DNA of 64,000 bases from Vandiemenella viatica. Lineage: Eukaryota > Arthropoda > Insecta > Orthoptera > Morabidae. Each line of letters begins with the position of its first letter. The stretch's first letter is position 1. The stretch lies in assembly GCA_031002005.1 (NCBI GenBank), contig JARYHS010006964.1, positions 3,348,001 to 3,412,000 on the forward strand, read 5' to 3'. Of the stretch, positions 32,096 through 43,017 are shown one piece after another. The position numbers and the translations under genes were made by a program. Below the pieces are notes generated by a model. That model was not told the origin of the DNA, searched no databases, and saw nothing but the letters and a program-made list of their open reading frames with translations.

Positions 32096-33558
32096 TATTA
32101 TCAGCAATTAAGGAAAAAAATTATCCACAACATCCAGATATTAAATCAAAATTATTTTGTCAAGAAGTTTTGTGGTGGCCTGCTGGTTATCCAAATCAAA
32201 ACTGCTCTTTCTCATCTATGTTGTTCTTAAAAAACATAAAAGATTTTCTCCAGATAAATGTCATTTTATGTGAATTTTTTGGAAAACTTTTGGTGGGTTT
32301 CAATGGTTCTGAAGTACATCCACTTTCATATGTAATTTGTGAAGAATCTTTTGTATGTTCTGGTTACCTGAAATACATATGAGGAGATTCAGATGGATGG
32401 CAGGTTTGCTTGAAAATTGTTTTCACACTTTGAACACATTTAAAAATTAAAATGCTACACATTTGTATTTAACTGCAAAATTTGTAGGTGTTCTGGTGTT
32501 TTATTGTGAAAAATGTAAAATCGTTTCAGTCTCATGTTTTACTTCTTTCCTCCCACCGATTTTGGGTGTTATGTTTTACTTGTTCCTTCCTCCAGGTTTA
32601 CAGGGAAATATGTCGATTCAAATGTATCTGATGGGATCGAAGATATGATTAATTTTTTTAAATTTTCTTTGGGTATAATCCTTTATTTTAACCTTTGTGT
32701 AAATGGCTGTAATTATCGAGACAAACTTTATTCACATGCCTATTTTGTTGATAGAATCATGCTGTTTTTAATTTTAATTATTTTCTCTGATAATTTCTAC
32801 AATTATCTGTTGCCATAAGTTATTATTTGGTGTTGGTCCATCTGCTATTAATGTAACATATATTATAATAAATTTGTTCTTTTGTAGGATGAGAGACATT
32901 TTAAGTATAAAAATTGTGTATTATATATTATTTACATTTATTACCATAACTACTGTTTAACAGAATGATTACTAGCGATATGTTATTCCATTGGTATAAA
33001 TTTTGTATGAGCTATGTTCATAATGTTTGCCAGTTTTTGGGGATAACCATATAATTAAGTTTGTAGTTAATATTCAGTCAGGAATCGTGTTTATTGTAAG
33101 AATGTTTATCATGGCTTTCAGAAATGTAACACATTGTCACGAGAAATGTAACTTAATTCAATGCTTAATCTTTTCTGTGTTTATAAGCATAATCTGTAGT
33201 TAATACTGACTTTTTCAACAATTTATTTGGCTTATTACAAAAATTCTGTATGATGTTGAATTCGTTCATGCAAGTTGTTCTTTTGTTGAAAAGTAGATAA
33301 ACTTAATTTTTTTTTACAGTAGTTATTCCCTTTTGTATTCATGCAGTTCCAAATAAATACTAGCCTTACAGGTCTGTTTGAAAATGTAGTTTTTCTTCAT
33401 TCAAATTTGATTATACTTTGAAGGAAATTTATCTTTGATGTTATATTATTGGAAATGTATTTGATCATCGTTAATTTAAACATTAATTCAGAATAGGAAT
33501 TAGAATCACATTTATTAGTTACAACAATGTTTTATATGTAGTTTCCCAAATATTCTGG
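32096..33558. other. AT-rich unique DNA up to the gap
   Basis: Very AT-rich, no supported gene. It begins at the right edge of the segmental duplication. Confidence 0.4.
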
Positions 33559-34558
33559 NNNNNNNNNNNNNNNNNNNNNNNNNNNNNNNNNNNNNNNNNN
33601 NNNNNNNNNNNNNNNNNNNNNNNNNNNNNNNNNNNNNNNNNNNNNNNNNNNNNNNNNNNNNNNNNNNNNNNNNNNNNNNNNNNNNNNNNNNNNNNNNNNN
33701 NNNNNNNNNNNNNNNNNNNNNNNNNNNNNNNNNNNNNNNNNNNNNNNNNNNNNNNNNNNNNNNNNNNNNNNNNNNNNNNNNNNNNNNNNNNNNNNNNNNN
33801 NNNNNNNNNNNNNNNNNNNNNNNNNNNNNNNNNNNNNNNNNNNNNNNNNNNNNNNNNNNNNNNNNNNNNNNNNNNNNNNNNNNNNNNNNNNNNNNNNNNN
33901 NNNNNNNNNNNNNNNNNNNNNNNNNNNNNNNNNNNNNNNNNNNNNNNNNNNNNNNNNNNNNNNNNNNNNNNNNNNNNNNNNNNNNNNNNNNNNNNNNNNN
34001 NNNNNNNNNNNNNNNNNNNNNNNNNNNNNNNNNNNNNNNNNNNNNNNNNNNNNNNNNNNNNNNNNNNNNNNNNNNNNNNNNNNNNNNNNNNNNNNNNNNN
34101 NNNNNNNNNNNNNNNNNNNNNNNNNNNNNNNNNNNNNNNNNNNNNNNNNNNNNNNNNNNNNNNNNNNNNNNNNNNNNNNNNNNNNNNNNNNNNNNNNNNN
34201 NNNNNNNNNNNNNNNNNNNNNNNNNNNNNNNNNNNNNNNNNNNNNNNNNNNNNNNNNNNNNNNNNNNNNNNNNNNNNNNNNNNNNNNNNNNNNNNNNNNN
34301 NNNNNNNNNNNNNNNNNNNNNNNNNNNNNNNNNNNNNNNNNNNNNNNNNNNNNNNNNNNNNNNNNNNNNNNNNNNNNNNNNNNNNNNNNNNNNNNNNNNN
34401 NNNNNNNNNNNNNNNNNNNNNNNNNNNNNNNNNNNNNNNNNNNNNNNNNNNNNNNNNNNNNNNNNNNNNNNNNNNNNNNNNNNNNNNNNNNNNNNNNNNN
34501 NNNNNNNNNNNNNNNNNNNNNNNNNNNNNNNNNNNNNNNNNNNNNNNNNNNNNNNNNN
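33559..34558. other. Assembly gap, 1000 N
   Basis: Exactly 1000 N, so a placeholder size. Sequence on the two sides may not be this close in reality. Confidence 0.98.
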
Positions 34559-35439
34559 CTAAGGCACAGGGAGACCCTCACTAGACTTGGTAGTTAGAAA
34601 AAAAACGGTCGGCCATCTAGCCTGAAGGCCCAAAATAATTATTTGCACCGGGGCCCTTGTTGACCCAGCTACGTTACTGATTACAGAGAACATTAATGTC
34701 CATAAGAGCGATAGTAATTCTGGCTCATAAAGGAGAGACTACAAATAGATTAGAAAATTACAGGCCAATTAGTCTGAAATCAGTGATAGGCAAAATGATG
34801 GAGAATTGATATGCAATTATATCAGAAATGTCCTGTTTTCAGATCGAAAACATGTCTTGAGGCAAGGATATTCATGTTAATCTCAGCTAAGCAAGATATT
34901 TCAGAAGAATTGGACAAGGAAGGTCAAGCTGATAAATGTGGTAGTAGATTTTCCTCTAGCATTTGACAGACTGAGCTATAAAATGATTTTAAATGAACTA
35001 AAATCTTTTTTTCTTTTACATGAAAATTTATTTACTGGGAAGAGGAATTCTTGAAAGCCAGAAATAGAGTATTAAATACATTATAAAAGAGGGGGAAGTA
35101 AATTTTGGGGATGCCAATACACTATGCTTTGGTACTCCGAAATTAACTTCCACCTCGTTTGATAATGTGTTTGATGTTTATGATTCTAATGAATGACTGT
35201 GTTGATAGGTTACGTTCAGAATTCAGTTTTCTTTTTGCAGGTGAAATAATAGTATACAACAGGATCAAACAGATAATTTAATTTGATTGTGAACAGCTGC
35301 AGGATGTCCTGGAAAGAATATTAATATGGGTAGGTTAGCATGGAATGAAGATAAATGCCAAGGAGAGTCAAGTACATGGATAAAAATAAAATTTAATTAT
35401 GATCATATGGTGAGGTAAGAATTTTTTATGAAGGCTTAA

Positions 35440-35845
35440 AGTGTAAATATCTATCAGTAAGAGATATGATATAAGAGCTGGAATGGGATTCATTGAAAGA
35501 CAGAAGGAGGCTGAAGAGGGTCATGGGAGTGTACAAGGCGTGTACTGGTGATGAGGCATGGAAAGATAATGGTGTAAGAATTGAAAGTAATGCATGGAAA
35601 GGAAAAGATGACTATGACCACAAGCTGGCACTTGATTTCAGGCACAAGGGTATGGGAAGATTATCTTTTTTAGGTGAGGGTGTCAGGGATTGGAAAAAGT
35701 TACCAAGAAAAATGATGAAAGAATTTAAAGTTAAAATTTGTAAAGGGCAAGTGTAGGTGGGTGGAGAAAAGGACGAAGATCGGTGTTAGGGGAAATTGCC
35801 ACCGGAGCGTGCACCCCATTGCAATTAATTAAATATTATTATTAT
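35440..35845 (+). mobile_element. 5'-truncated CR1 copy nested in the older CR1
   Basis: Starts at VRDMI*ELEWDSLKDRRRLKRVMGVYKAC, includes LDFRHKGMGRLSFLGEGVRDW, and ends with the family 3' end (AATTGCC..GGAGC..GCAATTAA) plus ATT repeats. Removing it joins LKCKYL to TFNNKL, the normal order of the enzyme. Confidence 0.7.
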
Positions 35846-36030
35846 TACAACATTTAATAACAAACTCATCTATGCATAGGACATTGAACAGGTGGTAGGA
35901 AAAGGTTACACAATCCTTCATTTACTGGAGAGGGTGATGAGAGGTTTTACCAGAGAAGTTAGGGAGTTGGGTTACAAATTTTTTTTCAGGCCATTGTTTG
36001 AATATTGTGGTGTAATTTGAAACCCACGTT

Positions 36031-36344
36031 TTTATTATCTTTTATTTATTTTAATTTCATTTATCAATCTTGTTTCATGGATCCCTGCTGAGGAAGGACT
36101 TCTGGAATGTAAAACATGTCTTGGTTAATACATACAACATTAGACATAATCATAGTTAAAACAATCATTTGTTACAAAAACAAGTAAAGCAAAATAAAAA
36201 TAAATATTAACTTTTTACAACTGAATTTTGTAAAAGTCATATTTCTATACAATTAATTATTTTGTTCAAATTCTTGAATGGAGTATGAGGAGTTGCCAAT
36301 AAGATAATCTTTCAGTTTTTCTTTAAATATATCTTTATTATCTT
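36031..36344. mobile_element. 292-bp insertion with 11-bp target duplication
   Basis: TTTATTATCTT at 36031-36041 is repeated at 36334-36344, flanking 292 bp that interrupt the CR1 frame. The insert starts with a T-rich TTATTTATTTTAATTT run, as expected of a minus-strand retroposon tail, and contains CATGGATCCCTGCTGAGG. It may be a SINE or short LINE end; the family is unknown. Confidence 0.6.
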
Positions 36345-36780
36345 GCAAATTAATACAGGAGTTAGAAGGTGTGCAAGGAAAAGCATGTAGATCTGTTTGT
36401 GGTAATTATCGCAGTACCCAGTCAGTAACTGATATGATAAGGCAGCTGGATTGGGACTCATTGGAGGAAAGGAGGAGGGTGAAGAGAGTGCTGGGAATGT
36501 ACAGGGCATATGTTCGTGATGGGTCTTGGAGGGATATTTGTCGAAAGAATTAGGAATAGTGCATGGAAGGGGAAAGGCGACCATGACCAAAAGTTTGCGC
36601 ATTATGGAGTGGGGAAATGTTCTTTTGTTGGTAAGGGTGTCAGGGATTGGAACAAAGTGATTAATATTTATCATAAACGCTTAAGATAATTTAGATTTAA
36701 AATCTGTAAATCGTAAAAGTAAATAGGGGAGGAATTTAGCATTCCAATTATAGAAGATACATTTAAAAAAATAAAAATAC

Positions 36781-37196
36781 GTAATTAGATGACTATTGCT
36801 ACAACCAACATGTTAGCTCCACCGGAATTAAAAATATGCTCTGCGTTGTCAATCTTAAAATTTCAGTACTTGTAGAGTTCTAGACAGGATGTTTACTGGT
36901 AATCCTACACGTGAGCTGAATTGCCCAGAAGACTATTGCATTTGACGGTAAAGATTAAAAACTCAGTCGCTTTATCAGAGGGAGACATCTAACCCCCAAT
37001 TTAAATTATTTGGATAACAAATGCTACCACTTTTACAGTTTTAGATAACAACGTCTTTAAAATGTTTCCAGCACATTCACTGTATGTTGCTTATTGATTT
37101 GATCATTTTTTCTTTAATTGCAACTGTAAAAATTAGTGATTGAAGGAAAGTTAACAAAAAATTGAATTTCGTATTTGCTGGGGACTGTAAGTTCAT
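36781..37196. other. No recognisable gene
   Basis: Unique AT-rich sequence before the TIR element; nothing recognised. Confidence 0.4.
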
Positions 37197-37893
37197 GGTT
37201 CATATCATGGAGGAAGGAAATATATGGAGACGACGCAGAGACCTTCACCACGCATTGAAGTGAAGCAGGGCGGGGGAGGGGTGGGGGGGGGGCTCATGGC
37301 TGGAGTGGAAGGGGCCTGGCCGCTTCCATACAGACACGGGGAATATGTACAAAAACCTCAAGGGGACTCTAGGATAAAGGTGACGCCGAAATCTGGTGAT
37401 GGATTATTATATGACAAATAAAAAATGAAGAATAAAATTTTTTGATATCCTGCTTAGTTTTCGAGATATTCTGTCCCAAATGTGAAATGGTTTTGGTTGA
37501 AATTCAGAAGAAAAAATTGGTCAAAGTCAAATTTGATGATGGATTCTTATTTAAAAAGACGAGACAAATGAAAAATAAAGAATAAAAATTTTCGATATCT
37601 CACCTTGTTCTAGAGATATACAGTATCAAAAGTGAGGCGTCTTGAGTTTAAATGGAGAAGAAAAATTTCGCAAAAGTCAAATTTAATGATCGATTCTTAT
37701 GTAACACGACGAGACAAATCAAAAATAAAGAATAAAATTTTTCGATATCTGCTTAGTTTTCGGGATATACTGGGAACATCGCAATTGTTTGGAAGCGCAA
37801 TATCGCCGCTGCCGCCACTGCCCATCCGCGATCCTGCATCACCAATTTAACGTCACTTCTCCTCCATATATTTCCTTCCTCCATGGTTCATAT
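37197..37893. mobile_element. Non-autonomous TIR element with 9-bp target duplication
   Basis: A perfect 9-bp duplication GGTTCATAT (37197-37205, 37885-37893) flanks a 679-bp element. Its termini are inverted copies of ATGGAGGAAGGAAATATATGG (23 bp perfect including the next AG). A 9-bp duplication points to the Mutator-like superfamily, which is inference because no transposase is present. The interior has a G-rich run (37264-37293) and a ~150-bp tandem repeat. Confidence 0.7.
37385..37770 (+). repeat. ~150-bp tandem repeat inside the TIR element
   Basis: GATATC..CTTAGTTTTCGAGATAT-type blocks recur at about 37443, 37593 and 37744, each preceded by AAATAAAGAATAAAA and a GATTCTTAT..ACGAGACAAAT block. 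About 2.5 diverged units. Confidence 0.7.
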
Positions 37894-38933
37894 AGTGAAC
37901 CGTGTTGATTGATTTTATATCAGCACGCAGTATCCTTGACTTTTTCCTGTTTGTCGTCACGTGATTCGTTGTGGAAGGTGTGAGTTTGCTGTAGTATACA
38001 TTTTGCGTTGAAAAGACGCATAAAGGAAGCAGTGTGGAGGCAATAAATGTTATTTACTTCGAACGAGAGGTATGTTTTTATGTTTTTAGTGTTTGCGGAG
38101 TCGTGCAGCACATGTACTGCTATTCATAATTCAGAGGAAGAATGTTCCTTGATGCCCCCAGTGATTACACAGAAAAGAATGTTTGGGTTGTGTGATTGGC
38201 ATTGTAAGATCTTAAATTAGCTCATTTTCCTACTTCACAAGTGTAATTTAAGTTATAATTATATTTTCCATATGTATAAGTTGAATATTTGACATACTTT
38301 CAATATTGCGTCTTTCGTCAGTACAAGCATATGAGCAAATTTTTTTACAGAAGCTATGAATGTAATCTTAAAGCATTTTAAGTTAGTTTCAAACAATGGT
38401 TTACCTCTAAAATATTTACATTGTGATTTAGTAAACAAAAGCCATCTTCCAATTATCAGGCTTGGAGTTAAATTCTTCACTTATTTGCTAGGTGTGTGTC
38501 TGTATTTTTTTATGTAGTTAAAGTTATATGTGAAGTATTATAAATGTGTAAAATATGTATTTGTTAGCAGAATGGCACTATTGTCTAGATACTTGTGTAA
38601 AACCAAAGAATGTGAGAAAAGAAATCTGGGGTATTATCTAGATTGCGATACCACTGCAACTACTTACCGCCTCATGATGTAAACACTTCCAGATGGACAG
38701 AGTATGACGTCATTGCATTGCAGAATGTGACGTGTTCAGGCTTTCATCGATTTGTAAGTACACGTTAGGCCGTAGAACGTAACCAATAGTAATGATAATA
38801 AAGAAAATATGGATTGAAAATCTCAGAGAAAAATAATTACTTAGGCAATTAATAATATTATTAAGATACCAACAACATTCCAAACTGATAATTGATATCA
38901 TTCATTAGTAACTTTCCGTAGTGTCGGTCCCTG
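37894..38933. other. Unique DNA with leader-exon-like sequence and inverted promoter block
   Basis: 38030-38140 resembles 16110-16215 at low identity, with donor-like GAGAG|GTATGT at 38069. 38636-38735 is an inverted relative of the block at 22085-22180: reverse-complemented it has TGACGTCA (38705-38712), TGGAAGTGTTTACAT and GCAGTGGTATCGC..TCTAGAT. No coding frame. Confidence 0.35.
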
Positions 38934-39366
38934 TAAAGCTACGTTTACACTTGGATACTTGTGCCGGAACTTGTATCGGGATTTGTATATTTGACAAGTC
39001 GCGGCACTCTACCTCATACAAAGTGCTCATACATTTTGTGTATATAGAAGTATCTCATACAAATCCCTCAGACAATTTGTATATGCTCATTTTACCTTTG
39101 ACTTTGACTTGTATCTCAAACACGCGCATGCGCATTAGTCGAACCGAACCAAAACAAACACTTTAACGCGGGAATTAAGTATTGTCTCTGTTCAGTAGTA
39201 GTATTTGTCTCAAGCTGAAAGTTTGCACGTTTGTATTAATCAATTTGTATTGCATCTGTTAAATTTACTGTAAAGAAGTAAGTATAGTGAGATGTTTATT
39301 TGTTTAGACTGAAATACCGTACGAAGCACATGTTTTACAATTATGCAACAAAATTCCAGATAAAAG

Positions 39367-40051
39367 ATGACATCGTGGCCACGAGAAAAAGTTATTCGCC
39401 TCATAGAATTAATCAGAGAAAGTGGCATATGGGATTCCCGATCCAAACACAACAAAAATATAAACATCAAGAACGATGTATTCGTGGAAATCGCCAACAA
39501 GCTACAGGTTTTTTCTTTTTCCTTTTTTGAAGGGATAATAGTTAACTATGTACACAACTCTCCTAATCGTGGTGCCGTAATTTTAAGATGCATTCTTTGT
39601 CTAAATCCACGAAAGAAAAATCCAGACAGTATTTAACAGCTAGGAAGAAACCTCTGTCGTGCATGTCCAGCGTTTAGTTCCTTGTGCCTTTGAAGAATTT
39701 TTTTGGTACAGGCTACACCTCAACCTATCTAAATTTTAAGATAAAAAAAATCTAATTGCGGCGCCACAATAATCTTAACTTATCATTTGTTATTTTTATC
39801 TTATGTTGTTATTTATTTATTTTTTTGAAAAAAAAAAGGTAAGCAAGAAGGATGTTAAGGATAAATGGCACAACATCAAAAGCCAGTTCAGTAGGGAGCT
39901 GGGAAAGATAAATGCCAGTATTAAGTCTGGGGCAGGATCTGAGGAGGTGTATTCACCATCGTGGTATGCGTTCACAACACTTCAATTTCTGAGGGACCAG
40001 TACCAACCTCTGGAAAGCCAAGACACTGAAGGAATCTCACCAGTAATTATA
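39367..40051 (+). pseudogene. MADF gene of Harbinger copy 2, exons 1 and 2 only
   Basis: Exon 1 (39367-39507) has donor CAG|GTTTTT, and exon 2 (39839-40051) ends at ATA|GTAAGTGG. Both match copy 1 and keep the MADF fold residues. Exon 3 (basic patch and BESS-like tail) is deleted. A protein with the DNA-binding part alone could only arise by read-through into intron 2. Confidence 0.7.
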
Positions 40052-40086
40052 GTAAGTGGAAATGAAAGACAAATTATACAAACAGA

Positions 40087-40456
40087 TAGAACTTTTTGAT
40101 ATCCTGTGCATATACATTAATGAGGAAAATGAATCACCAGTCGCCAAAAATCGTCAAGTTACTGCCAACTGATCAGCTGGTGATATTGCATTTCGAAATT
40201 TAGTGTCTTGTTTGACAATAATTGGTTCAACTAAATTTAACAGTATGTTGAAATCTGTTTTGCTCATTCTAACATAATTCTTGAAACACGCTCCATCTTC
40301 TAAAGTTAGTTCTTTCATTAACATGGCATAAGCACCATGTGTTTCTCGTCTAGATAAAAAAAATTTTTGCCACCATCTACGTTTCCTTTTTTTTTCGAGT
40401 AGCGCATAGGCACAAACACTTAAAATGAAAAATTCTTCCTCAACACCAGATGACAT
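40087..40456 (-). pseudogene. Harbinger copy 2 transposase, exon 1 fragment
   Basis: Starts MSSGVEEEFFILSVCAYALLEKK. TGG is kept at the place where copy 1 has TGA. It ends at a TGA near 40154 (copy 1 has TTA, Leu), and the downstream half is deleted. The two copies thus carry different lesions. Confidence 0.75.
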
Positions 40457-41147
40457 TTTTATGCAGACGAAAATAGTGTCACTCGCAGCAGAAGGTTTGA
40501 TACTTGCCTATACTGATGTAAACGCAAGGCTCATACTCATACAAGTCAAAGATTATGTCATACAAGTTCTGATACAAGTGCCGATACAAGTTCTGATACA
40601 AGTGCCGATACAAGTTCCAAACTTGTGCCAGATGTAAATGTAGCTTAATGTTAACATTATTAGTCACAATTCAATTGATTTGTATTTGATTCCGTTATTC
40701 TATATTTATTCGCGTGGCTGAAATTGCTATTAAAATCATTCATACAACATAAAATATTTATAAAAAAAGATTTCGTCAATAACCGTTTGTGTTTAGGTTG
40801 TAACGCAGCCTGGACCATACTAACATAGACAGTTGCGATTTGGACATTGGGTATCAGCAATATCATGTGCGACAGTTACGTTTTACTATGGTCTTGGCTG
40901 TATTAAGACGTAAACAACAGTAACAGTGATAGATGCGATACAGGTATCTGCCATAAGGTGTTCAGTTATTAAGTTTCAGTGTGGTCCAGCCTGCATCAAA
41001 ACCTCATCACTAATGAATTTATTCCTGTACTACTGTTGCAAAATTAAAGATTTCACGATATGAGAGATATTAATAATGGACTACTCTTCCTGGAAGGCCC
41101 CATCATTGACATTTATAGCTGCACGTGGAATTTATACGTCACACTCA

Positions 41148-41306
41148 GCAACGTGGTGACGTCATACTCACTCCAACTGGAAGTGTTTACATAGCGAGGC
41201 GGTACGTGGTAGCAGCGGTATCGCGATGTAGATATTACTGATTATACTTCATTATATGTGTTACGTTTAGTGATTTTACATCACGGTTTACATGTGTTGC
41301 ATTTGG
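41148..41306 (+). promoter_or_regulatory. Promoter-like block and candidate leader exon (dup copy 2)
   Basis: TGACGTCA at 41157-41164 is kept. The ETS-type site is CTGGAAGTG, one base from the consensus seen in copy 1. A donor-like TTGG|GTAAGC lies at 41306. Function is inferred from motif pairing only. Confidence 0.4.
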
Positions 41307-41459
41307 GTAAGCTGTGTTTCTCAGTGATTTAAAACAGTGAATTATGTTCTGCTGCAACTAAAATATTTATGGTGATTTCTTCAAACACCTGCTTTGTTTG
41401 CTTATGTTCTTGGCGATAGTGGAAGATATTACAATTGTGTATACTCCTATAGTACTATA

Positions 41460-41695
41460 CTACTTGATTTCAGGCATAAGGGTGTGGCAAAATTTTCTTT
41501 TGTGGGAAAGGGTGTAAGGGATTGGAATAAATTGCTAAGAGAAGTGGTGAGTAATTCTCAGAAATACTGTAGGAATTTAAAGTAAAAATTAGTAGAGGGG
41601 AAAAACTAGGTTGGATGAGGAAAGGAGAAAGAGGGGTGTGTAGGAAAATTACCACTGGAGTGGGCACTCCATTGCAATTTTATCTATTATTATTA
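41460..41695 (+). pseudogene. 5'-truncated CR1 3' end (dup copy 2)
   Basis: Same as 22385-22620: DFRHKGVAKFSFVGKGVRDWNKLLRE and hairpin GGAGT-GGGC-ACTCC. Confidence 0.8.
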
Positions 41696-42153
41696 ATAAT
41701 AATAATTCCATTATACACTTTCAATATAAATTTAATGTTACTTATTAGTGTTTGAATTTGTACTGAGCATAGAGTACCATGTTATAAAGAAAAGATAGAG
41801 TTCTGTATTTGATTTGATGATGTTGTTAGCTTTCAGATTTTTGTTTACTTCCTGTGGAGAGTTTTATCTGCACTTTGCATCACTCTTTTGATAGAAGTGT
41901 GAGGATGCTTTGTCAGCCATTCCAGTGAGTCACCAATATTCTCCAGCTGTATTTTGAATGAGCTCACCTGATTTATAGTCTCCAGCTGTACTATTTGAGC
42001 TAGGTCACGGCTAATAGGTACCTTCACTTGAACATCAGCCAATTCAAGTTCCCTACAAATTAAATCATTCCAGTATCTGCCTCACTGTGTTTCTCATTCC
42101 TTTTTTTTTTTATATATAAATCTTTACCAAGCTTATCCTGCAATAACCAAATT

Positions 42154-42438
42154 AACACCAGCTCACCGAGCGTGGTGGTGTAACGGATAGCGTTCTGGCC
42201 TCGCATTCGGGAGGACAGCGGTTCGAATCCCCGTCCGGGCATCCAGATTTGGGTTTTCCATGGTTTCCCCAAATCACTCCAGGTGAATGCCGGGATGCTT
42301 CCTTCAAAAAGGCCATGGCCGAATTCCTTCCCATTCCTTGCCCCCATCCTTTCCCGTCTCTAAAGACCACAGTTGTTATAAAGGGACGTTAAACTGTTAC
42401 AAAAAAAAAAAAAAAAAAAAAAAAAAAAACACCAGCTC
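42154..42438 (+). mobile_element. tRNA-derived SINE with poly-A tail
   Basis: The SINE (42165-42427) starts ACCGAGCGTGGTGGTGTAACGG (A-box region, split here at GTGGTGTAACGG) and has the B box GGTTCGAATCC at 42221-42231. Its body is CATCCAGATTTGGGTTTTCC..CCAAATCACTCC, then CCATGGCCGAATTCC, and it ends in ~35 A. AACACCAGCTC is duplicated on both sides (42154-42164, 42428-42438). The other duplication copy has the single, empty site at 23071-23081. Clean structure and tail show a young insertion. Confidence 0.92.
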
Positions 42439-42649
42439 CTTCCTTTAATAACAATCTTGTTACATTATTTGTTCCTTGCAGTGTATGTATCACACTACAG
42501 CTTACATCTAAACTATTTCTTTTCTATTTTTGATTAATGTGTTGTTGCAATTACCAGAATTTTATCTGCAGTCTTATCAGATGCAATGAATAATAAGCAT
42601 TTTTTTAACTGACAAAAGTTTTCTGATAATTGTGAAAAATCGAACTTGG

Positions 42650-42758
42650 ACTGGTTTAATACAATAAAAGTTTCACGGGAGTCCAGCCGGATGGTGTCAT
42701 AAAGCTTTTATTGAATCAATATGCCGGGAAAGTCTCCATTTGCATATTGTACTGGTTT
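42650..42758. mobile_element. 93-bp insertion with 8-bp target duplication
   Basis: ACTGGTTT (42650-42657, 42751-42758) flanks 93 bp that are absent at the matching site near 23298 in duplication copy 1. The insert holds CAATAAAAG..CTTTTATTG, a 9-bp inverted repeat, and short near-terminal ACAATA/TATTGT. An 8-bp duplication would fit a hAT-type miniature element. No family was recognised. Confidence 0.6.
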
Positions 42759-43017
42759 GTCGATTCACCCCCCCCCCCTCCCAATGTTAACTCCTACATG
42801 TACTAATCATCAACAACCAATCACTAGTAATTGGTAGCTGTTTCAATTATATCTGGTACTTTTTATTACAATTGATCATTGTGTAGGTATGAGAATTTTT
42901 AATAGATTTATCCTCTTTTATTTAATATGGATGCTATATTGGTGTGTATCTGTGCAATTCTTTATCAATGTTTTGCAGTAAACGAACTGAAAAAGTTGTC
43001 TGTATTTCTTTTTACAG

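Larger units (their letters stand above)
34690..36780 (+). pseudogene. Old CR1-type LINE carrying two nested insertions
   Basis: RT pieces in order are ENYRPISLKSVIGKMM (34755), a degraded palm, then GMKINAKESQ and LKCKYL (about 35340-35440). The text then jumps to a complete CR1 3' end (35440-35845). The older copy resumes at 35848 with TFNNKLIYA, IEQVVGKGYTILHLLERVMRGFTREVRELGY and FRPLFEYCGVI. It is interrupted again at 36042-36333 and ends with QELEGVQGKACRSVCGNYRSTQSVTDMIRQLDWDSLEERRR and a frayed C-terminus near 36720. It has many stops. Confidence 0.75.
38934..40648 (+). mobile_element. PIF/Harbinger copy 2, internally deleted
   Basis: Element 38937-40645 has the same termini as copy 1 and TAA on both sides. 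It is joined at 40081 where copy 1 has 18187 to about 21020, so ~2.8 kb are missing: MADF exon 3, the transposase catalytic exon, and the intron with the CR1 insert. ACAAA is present at both copy 1 edges, fitting microhomology-mediated deletion. The right flank belongs to the segmental duplication; the left flank is unrelated to copy 1. Confidence 0.9.

Noticed and set aside
33532..34581. Long open frame across the first N run
   Set aside because: It exists only because N codons are not read as stops; the run is an assembly gap.
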